Shown: positions 34,570 through 45,000 of the stretch, piece by piece | How the letters are laid out: every line of letters begins with the position of its first letter | Numbering within the stretch: the first letter of the stretch is position 1 | Assembly: GCA_000149265.1 (NCBI GenBank) | Contig: CH002364.1 | Span: forward strand, 143,355 to 207,354 | DNA from: Ciona savignyi | Taxonomy: Eukaryota; Chordata; Ascidiacea; Phlebobranchia; Cionidae | Direction: 5' to 3' | Length of the DNA: 64,000 nucleotides | The notes under the pieces: generated by a model | What the model saw: only the letters and a program-made list of their open reading frames with translations | Told to the model about the DNA's origin: nothing | Database searches by the model: none | Made by a program: the position numbers and the translations under genes

Positions 34570-35991
34570 TGTTAATTAATTGACAGTATGTATACCCCTT
34601 GTAATTAATCTGTGGATCCATAGATTGTACAAAGACAGAAATATTTCCTAATCAATAAATTAATAACCTAAAGACATAATTTTAGATTTAACAAAACAGT
34701 TATCAGCTTGTAACCTGGGCACTAAAAATAAATCCTTCAATTGGGATGGGACACTTTTACACTTAAATATGTTTTACTGGTTATTCTTTATTTTGTACTG
34801 TTTTTATTGTGTTGTTCCTAAATTATTGTGACAGGCATGTTATGTCGCCCTAAAAATTTAAAATTTATTTCTGAATCATGTATATTACAGGCATTAGTAT
34901 CTGTCTAAAGAGTTTCATGCAATTTTCAAATTCTCTAGAAAAAAAAAGCTATTTAGCTATGAGTTGTCCAATTAGAAATTGTTAAAGGGGAATTAGATTA
35001 GCCCTAATTGCCTAAACATATTGCATATAATATTTGTTTTACAAATAGTGGCGATTAAGCATGTGGTTGACACTCATAGTTTAAAAAATGTGAATTAAAA
35101 TAGTGGTTGTTAAACAATATTTTCTTTAATTATTATTTTTCATTAACGTTCTGTTATAAGAGCACTATACATAAAAATGTAAAATAATCAGATAATATAT
35201 TTCTCTATTTAGTCCTTTAACTAATTTATAATGGAATTTAATTATCTTAAAAATTAAAAGTGCTGTTATGACCATTGTTCCTTTCCAATTAGTAATAACC
35301 AACAATAACCTTTAAATTTTGTTTTGAAACTTTGAAACTTTAAATATGAGTATTTGAACCAAACCTAATAATAAACCATTGTTGACAATAAAATTTCTTC
35401 AGTATTTCAATAGAATACTTCAGTATTTGAACGGAATTAAATATTAAACCATTGTTGACAATAGAATTTCTTAAATTACAATGTACACAATAGCCATTGT
35501 GATGTCATAGTGTAACCTCGCCAGTTTCCACAACACATAATAGATTTATACGATGCAGTGATAGACTGAATAGTGGTATAAGTGTAATATAAGTGCTGTA
35601 TTATATTTCTAAACCAGTTACTCTGTATATATTTAATTATTAAACCACAAAATTGTAAGTTTTGAAAAGGTTCCAGAATTTATCAGTTTTTAATGTGGTC
35701 TTTAATTTATTAAACTACAAAATTGTAAAATTAAAAAAGGTCATTTTATGTAGAGTAGAGAGCTGGATTAAGTTTTCTTTCAAATCTGTGAACGATGTAC
35801 TATTGATGTAACAGCTATAAAGTTCTTAAGTCATTCCAACTTATAACATTTCAGTTCTCATTGCTGCATGCTACTAACTAATTGTGTAGCATGAATATAT
35901 GTTGTTACCTGAGAGAAGGATTTTAGTGAACCATAAACTTTTGTACATAAGATCATTGCCAGTATATATAGACATAGGTTAGTCTGTTAAC
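34570..35991. other. Region between the kinase and TIR genes
   Basis: It contains a fragment of the 337-bp repeat element (GACAGGCATGTTATGTCGCC near 34832, GTGGTTGACACTCATAG near 35063) and two local direct repeats of AAACCATTGTTGACAATA near 35375 and 35447. The last 100 bp may hold the TIR-gene promoter (TATATATAGACATAGG near 35962). Confidence 0.5.
34654..34659 (+). terminator. Polyadenylation signal of the kinase gene
   Basis: AATAAA 85 bp after the TAA at 34567-34569. Confidence 0.6.
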
Positions 35992-36076
35992 ATGGGATCA
36001 TCATCATCATCACATAAACCAAGGAAAATAATTACATCGTTTCCAAGTGATCCAAGTATTAAGTCATTATCAGTAG
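35992..36076 (+). CDS. TIR gene exon 1: myristoylation-type N-terminus
   Basis: ATG at 35992 gives MGSSSSSHKPRKIITSFPSD. Gly at 2, Ser at 6 and basic residues at 9-12 fit the N-myristoyltransferase consensus. Donor GTATGA at 36077, phase 1, matching the coiled-coil exon at 36674. Confidence 0.7.
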
Positions 36077-39000
36077 GTATGAATGCTGATGTATTTTTCA
36101 ATTTCAGAATGTTTTTATTATTTATTAGCTTTTAAAAATAGGAATGGACGCTAGGATAGGATATTCATGTTTAAATCCTTGAGTGGGAAAACCAAGGGGG
36201 TTAACACACGGGCAATCGTCAGATCACCTTGCGCCCATCGTCGGATTACCGGAGCTATTGCAGTGTGTTGTGTATATTACACACGTTCCTACAATTTAGT
36301 AGAACCCATACCATATTTCGACACTCTAATTGAAATAATACATGCATTAGACACAGCATGTCATTATCAGAAGAAAGGAAAACTAGTCACAAAACATTTT
36401 AGGTCGTGTAATTGGGGTTTAAGCCATTTTTACAGGCGCTACACAAAAACAGAGAATACACAGCTGACAATTTGCGAATTTGCTACAAATCCTTCACTTA
36501 GAATGCCAATCCTCCAAAATTCAAATATGAAATGGCAAATCCAATGTTCTATCATTTTAACCAAACTAATATTCATTATCAAACCAAACATTTCAAATCG
36601 AGAAAATATTTGGCATTTCTAAAGAAAATATTTTCGCACTAAAAGAAATAAAAATCGTTTTTTTTTTTATTAGGAAGTTACAATGAAGATACTGAACGAT
36701 ATCAATCATCCATGAATGCACAGACAAGAGAGATTAATAAATTAAGAGAAGAAAACTCAAGGTTATTGAATGAGGTGGCCACATTAAAGAAGAAACTCGA
36801 CCACTTATCCCTTAGCATTGATGTATCCAAGCCACAATATGAATCACAGGTTGCACCAATTAAGTTAGAAGCTCTGTATAGTTAAAACATGTAAATAAAA
36901 CCTAAAAATGGATAGGATATTCATATTTATCCTAGGGGGTTAACACACAAGCAATCGTCAGATAACCTCGCGCCTACCTTTGGATTACCAGAGCTATTAC
37001 ATTGTGTTGTGTGTAATTAACATATTCCTTTAATTTAATAAAACCCATTAATCCGCTGGGTTGCCTTGCCCAAGAAACGGTAGCCCCTATCCTTTTGCAT
37101 ACAGGAAACAGTCGACTATCCACAAAAAACACACAGCGTTTCCAATAAAACTGTTATAGCTCTTAGCCTCTAGACTGTGGTCAAGAGTTATCTGATACAG
37201 TGATAGTGCTCCAGCACATAGATTTTTCTCTGATTTTGTTTAGACGATAATCATGAATTAATCTTTTAATGTGGGGCTCTTCCTCCAAGAATAGAAGTGA
37301 CTCTCATTATTTAGCCTTTGTAAAAATGATTTTTTGACAGAATGACAATAGTCACAATGGAAATGATATTGCTGCCTCAGCCATCGACCTTCATGGCAAC
37401 CATGGTGACAGGAATTTACCATCAATCGGTGATCATGTGGTAGCAATGTGGGGCCAAAACAAGTGGCAATACTTCACAGGTGTGAAATAATCCACCTTTA
37501 GTGTATGGTTTCTTTCGTCGAAACTAAATGCCGACTTGTCCATATGCAATACTCAAAGCTTTCCAGTTTTAAATTTAACTTGTTGGTGTGTGCAGAAAAT
37601 AAATCTGTATTAACCATTATTACAGTTTTTAAGTAATATTTTTCTATAGTTTAACTGTTTTACAGATACTCGGATGTGTGCTTTCTCAGATTGTGTATAG
37701 ATACTGGAGTGTGTTGTATAAGATCTTTTATTTCATCAGAGCAATACAAAATGAGTTAGCCAATCAACAAATTATTATATACAAGGTATCTATGAAACAC
37801 AATAACTTCAAGTCTTATTCCACAGCCACTATTCAAAATTTTGACCAAAACACACTGAAATACACAATTGAATGGGATGACCATGACCCAACTGGACGGG
37901 TAGTGGATTATTACAATCTAGCTATTGATAAAGTTCCAACTGCTGACCAGGTTGGAGTCGGATCCAAAGTACTCTTCCACCAAGGAAAGTAAGTGTGGTT
38001 CGTGTTTTATCCTCAATGGAAAAATGCAATCAGCATGAAATTTTTAGATAATATTTTGCCCTTAATAGTGTTATCAGAGTTTTTTAACTGTGTTTTATAC
38101 CATTAAGATGTTGATACTGTTTAAATTCAATTTATTATTCTGTTTTTATTAGAATAAAGGCAATGTATATTTGTCCAAAAAAAGAACAGACAAGCACAAA
38201 GTCTAGAAAACAGAAAATCTTAAAAAAAATTTGGGGGATTCTCCGAATATCCAACCAACCCAAATTGATCCCACCAAAGGTATAAACAACAAGAAGTTCA
38301 TGGGGTGGAGAGAAGTGGTGGGCTGCGTTGGCACCAGGGGGAAATAGAGAGCATATACAAAAACAACTCTGGAAAGATTTTGTACGACGGCCACCATACA
38401 AAAGGACTGGAGGATGGAAAATGGGTTACATACAAGGTGATTGTTGCATCACTGTACCAATGCATGGTTTAAAGTTTACACTGCTCACATTTTAAACACC
38501 TTTGACTCTTGGTTAAGCTACAAGATGAGTTTTTGTTCTACATAAAGAAAAATAAGATTTATATCGTATCCCCCTTATTCCAACCAATTTTCTCTAAAAA
38601 AATATTTGCTGATTCAGCTTATAACCTGATGACTCAGTTATGTCATATAATGACTCAGTTATGTAGGGTTTGTAGAAATTTTTTAGTTCATGCCTATGCT
38701 TGGTAATAAATCTGGTCTTGACAAACCTAGCTAATAGCCCAATATGACTCCAATAATAGAACTTCATCACAGAAGGTTAATTTTTATTCTTATTTATTCA
38801 CCGCCATGATGAATTTGCTACAGGTATACCGGCAATATCAAACATCACACTTGCATATTTGTTTTTTAGTGTTTTATTAAACAATTCATTTAATTGATTA
38901 CTCAGCAACTATTCTTATTCTCGCAAATCAAAGGAACAATGCAGAACACTCAATGGTGGGTTGTGTGTAATAAACCAGCATGCTCACATGCAAGAATTGA

Positions 39001-42000
39001 GATTTATGAAATTAATATCACCCAGTTTCTGATATAAATAAATTAAAATAATCCACCACCCTTGAGTTAACACATTTATGACTACACAGCTCTGTACTTA
39101 ACTGCTTCAACTATTATTTCGTAAGGATTACGACCATAAGTTCACTGCTTACTCGATAGAAGATTTTCGGATGCCACCGAATGTTTTCGATATTTTATCT
39201 TCCATTGACTCTGGTTAGTACATTAAGAACATGTTATGAATAACTATCGGCGTTTCACTACCATAAACAGAATTACATGTATTATTTTAAACTTTTCTAT
39301 TAACAAAAATGTATACTATTGTATTCAGTTCTTTGTGTTTACCATAGTGGAAATACATATCTAAATGAAAAGGTCGTTTAGTGCGATGACATTCAGCTGA
39401 AAGGTTTCACGATCCAAACTGGTTAATAGCTGGTCGGTTGTGTCCTTGGGCAAGGCACTTAACCAACCTTACCTGAAATCGGGTGGATTAGTGACTTATA
39501 TCATTAACTAAAGCAATATCTGTATCGTACACATCACACTGCAATAGCTCTGGTTGGGTACTACATAATACCTCTTGATTATTTATCTATTCACTGAAGT
39601 GTTGCATATTGAAAACTGTATACCTGTGCTGGGGCATCTGTTCATGTACAGTAATACAAATATTAAAATGACAGGAGGCTCAGGACAAGTTGCTGTATTT
39701 AACCATCATAAGGCATCAAATGATTGTGGATGGCTTAATGATATTCATATAAAAAGACAAAAATAATATTCTCTTTTGTGGATTTTCCCACATTTTAATG
39801 GAAAAAATGAAAGAAATCTGTCAGTATGAAAAAAATATCCTTCAACCAATTAAAACTAATTTTGGACGAAATCTCCATTTGCAGGGCAACCTGCAAAAAG
39901 AGGGAAGAACACAGCAAGTATTCAACCTGAAATCAGGGATGATGATTCTTTACTTGATGTTTATGTTTCATATGCCAAAATCAACTGTTCATCTGCGATT
40001 GCCAATGGTGAATTTGACCAGCCACCTTCATATAGTGAAGCAATCCTGGAAACCATGGTTGACCCCAGGAACATTGTAAATGGACTTGAGAAAATGGGTT
40101 GGTAACACAATCGTATTTTTTTAATGAAGACTGGAAGTATTATTAATGCGAGATGTAAATTTAAGCTAAACTCCACCTTTGCCTCCAATTCCAAATTCCA
40201 CCTCTAATTGTAGAACCCAGCGGATTAATGGGTTCTACCAAATTAAAGGAACTAGTCTGTCATATACAACACACTGCAATAGCTCCAGTAACCCGACAAT
40301 GGGTGCAAGGTAATCTGACGATTCCCCATGTGTTAATCCCCTTGGTTTTCCCATTCACGGGGAAAAACATGAATATCCTATCTTATCCTTATTTAGTTCT
40401 GCCAAACTGGGAAACATTTGCAATACAAGTTTTGTAGTAATTATAAGAAAGAGGTAAAATGTTAAAGGGCATTTCCACAACCTGTCTTTTAAACACTGGA
40501 GTGCGTTTTTAGTGCTACATGGATGGTATTAGGAAACTTGTTGTAATTTTTTTAGGAAGCCATCTACTAAATATCTTATTGGTAGGGTACCATGTAACCG
40601 TTGGCTTCAATATAATTATAACAAAAAAAACAGACATAAATATGTAATAGAATAAGAAGGTCAAGGCAACACCCTACTATTAACCGTGCCCACCCTCGTT
40701 TACCATAGCTTTTGCAGTGTTATGTAAATGAAATGTTGCTAGTGGTAGAGTTCAGGTGGAATTCTGTGACTGCATTTTCCCAGAACACAACTTACTAGAC
40801 TGGTTGAACCAACTATATAAGAGCACATGACTATTCACAGGCTTAAATTCCCACGAAAAAGCAAATTATTTGATCATGGTAAACCTTTACTACTAGGTAT
40901 CAGGGTGTTCACGATGGAAAATGAAACTGACCAATCACTGTTGGAGATCGTTGGCGCCCTCAAGCGTGTGAAAGTGTTCATAGCTTGCTTGAGTGACGAG
41001 TATGCGAGTAACGATAAATGCCGCATGGAATTTCAATACGCCAAAAAGACGTTGAAACTACCAGTCATACCATTGGTGGTGAGTAATATGGAATGCAGAG
41101 AGCAGCTGTAGGCTTGTACTAACAAAATACGAAAGTTTTGGCTTAATTTCAAACAACATTGAAAGCAAAGCTAAATTTTTAAAATCAAAGTTTTAACTTT
41201 GGTGATCTTCCGAGTTTATGTAAAGTACCGTGTTTGACCGATTAGTCTGGTTGGTTACTTTAAATCGAAATGTTGCAGTTTCGAAACTACTCGCTTAGTA
41301 GTCGGTTGCGTCGTTGGGCAAGGCAATTAACAAACATTGCCTGAACTCTGAACTCAGTAAAACGATGGGTTTTAATAAACGGCACGAGGTGATCTGACGA
41401 TTGCCATTTTTTAATTTCCCATTCTCTTTTCCCATCCATGAGGATAAACATGAATATTCTATCCTTCTGAGGCCACCATCAACTACAACTCAGCCAGATT
41501 CAAACAACAATTAGACTGACTCGCCAACTGTGTTAAAATTTCCAGGTGGGCTCTGGATCATTCGAATGGCAGATGACTGTTGTGGGGATGTTGATAGCTG
41601 GTGAACTTTACATCCACTTCAAGAACAAAGAGGTGGAGGTATACAAGATGACAGAATTGGCGGGCAGCATTAAGAGCAAGATACCGGACATAAAGATCAA
41701 AGATGTGAGCTATCAGGCCACTGGGGGCGCCACAATGGAGCTTCATACCGATCCCGGGGTTTCCGTCACCGGTGGGTAGTATAGAGCAGTGGTCCACAAC
41801 CTTTTTTAAGGACATTTGAAAACTTAGTACATTTGATGTCACATTACAGTCTAATTTGTATAGTGAAAGGTCTTCTAACTAGTTATATACTTTAATATTA
41901 TATTAACGAAGTATCTGATAGCCCTAATATTCAAATTTGCAAAAACTAAAATACTATTTTGTAACATTCCCCTTTAGTTTATTTTTTTTTAAATTAAAAA

Positions 42001-45000
42001 TTTGGGTTTTGAAATTTAATTGTAGAATAATTCTATAATGGATGACAGATTGTGATCCCAAACTCCAATGTTGTTCCCAGGCAAACCTGTCATCAACGGT
42101 CCGGCTGATATCTTCTTCAGCTACTGCTGGTACAACTCACACAACGCACTTGGTCAGCGGCAGATAGCTCGCTGCGAGGGAGGAGAGAGGACTGATCCGA
42201 GGATGCTGATGCGGAGGATCTCGGAGGAGCTGGGGATGACAGCGTGGATCGATGTTGAGAGGTTGGAGAGCGCAGCTGAAGGAATGGGGATGGTGAGATG
42301 GGAGGATGTAAAGCAGGGGTCGGCAACTGGCACGCATGCCCCTTTCGTGAGGTTTTTTATGGCACAACACAAGATTTGATGTACACAAAATCTATACTAT
42401 AAGCGTGTGCAAACTTAAACTGTCTAATCTGCACATATTCAACATTTCTGGAATTCGAGAAGCCTACGAATCAACAGTCTTATTTATTTTTAAAAATGTT
42501 TTTTCTTATCCGCTTACTAATATTAAACTTAGGTAGCTGAATATGCAAACCGTACATAACAATCGTTGGCACGACAAGTTGCTTTCATTATTATAATATT
42601 TTTAAACTGATACATTAAAAAAGGTTGCCGACCCCTGATGTATATGTTGGATACCCATGGGCCATGGGTTAATGCACTTTGTATTATATGATTAAGATGT
42701 CTTACTCAGTCTGTAATTTATGTAGTTTAAAGTAATGTCTGTGAAGAATAAACCAGGTGACACTTGGTTTACATTCAATAATCTTATGCTGACAATTCAG
42801 TATGTTATAAAAGTTAACCAACTTGATAAAATATACTGGGTTGAGAAAAGCACGAAAAAGCATTGAAGTATTGGTAAGAATATACATTGATACGTCTCAT
42901 TAGATCCTTTGTTACATCCGTCTAATGTGCGTTCCATCTTTACTTTCAGTTCGACCAAATTGCAACAGCGTTAAACAACTGCAAGTTGGTGGTTGCGTGC
43001 ATTAGTCAAGAATACGCAGAGAGTGATAATTGCCGGATGGAAATTCAATTTGCAGCCAAGTCTTTGAAAAAGCCAGTTGTGTGTGTGGTCGTAGGTAAGC
43101 GCTGCCAACAACTTAATTATTTACAACTATGTTTATCTCTAGAAATGGAAAAATACAGGTGATGTTAAAACAATGGCGATCAGTTATTGGCCTGGTGGAC
43201 AGAGTTGTATTTTTAAAGCTACTGCAGTAGGCTAAATATGACGGAGACAATTCTGTAGGTTTGTTAGGATGGGATATTTATGTTTATCCCCGTGGAAAAA
43301 CCAAGGTGGTTAACATACAGGCAAGTCAGATCAACTTGCGCCCACTGTAGGCTTACTGAAGCAATTACAGTGTGTTCTTTCTAATTTAAACGTTCCTTCA
43401 ATTTAGTAGAACCCTTTAATCCACTTCGCTGGTTTTAAGCAATGCCCAAATGCCCAAGGCACAACCGATATCGACCAGTTTCGAACCTGCAACCCTTCCA
43501 CTTAAAGACGACGCACTAATCCACCAGACTAATCTGTCGGACAATCTGTTCTTAATAATGTTAAATCGCTGTGTATGAGTGACAACCAACTAACTATTGG
43601 ATTTGCCTGCCACGTTTCGATTAAAAGTCTGGTGCATTAATAAATTGTGTTATATAAAATATGATTAAAGATAGATTTTACAGAATTCTTTTTAAACGCA
43701 TTATTTCTTTTTAAAAAATAGCATATAATCCATTTCACATTAAGCAGAAAAAAATATGAACAAACAACCAAAAAGTTATTTAAATTGGAGGGTTCCACTG
43801 ATTTTAACATTCTTCACTGATTAATGACAAACAAACTTTTCAGTTATTTAATTTGTCATTTGGAGAGGTGGCATATTGGATCAGCCAAAATGTGGCAATT
43901 CAGAAAGTAATTGATTTAATTAAACTATAGAAAATATAGAATAATATACAACACACTGAGCAAGTTTAGTTTTTCTTTGGGTGAGCGAGAGGTAATTTGA
44001 CGATTGCCCATATTATAACCTCCCCTTCTGTTTTCCATCAACAGAATTAAATAAGTAGAAAAATATGACGAAATTCAACCTAAAAAAATCAAAATAATCC
44101 CACAACCGACTTGCTCACCCAGGCAAAGGTGACGGCTGGAAAGGCACAGTGGTTGGGATGTTGGTAGAAGATTTCCCTACAATCAACATTCAATCAGTTC
44201 AATCTGATGATCAGCTACAGGAGAAGATAAAGGAAATATCGTAAGATATTGGAATTCATTGTTGATAGAGTGATGTGTGGGTGGGACTGACTATTCATGT
44301 TTTATCTCTAAATATCATCAGATATACACGCGGATACCAAACGGGCGTTATCCATGTTTATTCTTGTGATTAAGAAAATGCAACCAGCGTTATCACACAG
44401 GTAATCGTTGGGTTACCCCGAGCCCACTGTCAAGTTATTGCAGTACTTAGTGTATAATTGACATGTTCCTATATTTTTTGTGATATACATTATTCTGCTG
44501 GGTTCAGGAAATATCCCCTAAGTTCCTTGCCCAAGGACACAACTGACTAGATGGCGACCAGTTTTGAACCTTTGGGTAAAGGCGACACGCTAAACCACCA
44601 AGCAAATTAGACAGTATTGCAGTGTGTAATTAAATATGCTTGGGGATTTAAACCTTGAAAGATAGATTATAAGTTCTAATACAGCATTACATTGTTTAAA
44701 TATACCACTAGACACTACTGTGAACAATATTAACTAAAGGATGGCTTTGGACATACATTTATCTGTCAACTGAAACATAACTTTTCAATATCACCTGAAT
44801 ATCCTATCCTATCACCTATGTTGTGTTATTGTGATTTGTTTTTAAATTAGAATAATATTTTTCAGACTTGAAATAAAGAAGCTGATTGGGTCGTCACAAC
44901 AATCAGTGACGTCACAAAATAACAATTTGGCTTCAGATGAAGTTGCTAACGAGATTTCCATGGAGCGTCAATTCCGTGCACCCACAATAGGAGACCATGT

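Noticed and set aside
36674-36884. A separate 98-residue coiled-coil protein ending at the TAA near 36884
   Set aside because: An AATAAA follows and it may be a minor isoform, but the donor at 36850 gives phase 0 into the exon at 37341, which matches the long protein.
42117-42388. Three overlapping minus-strand ORFs
   Set aside because: Shadows of the GC-rich TIR-2 exon on the plus strand.
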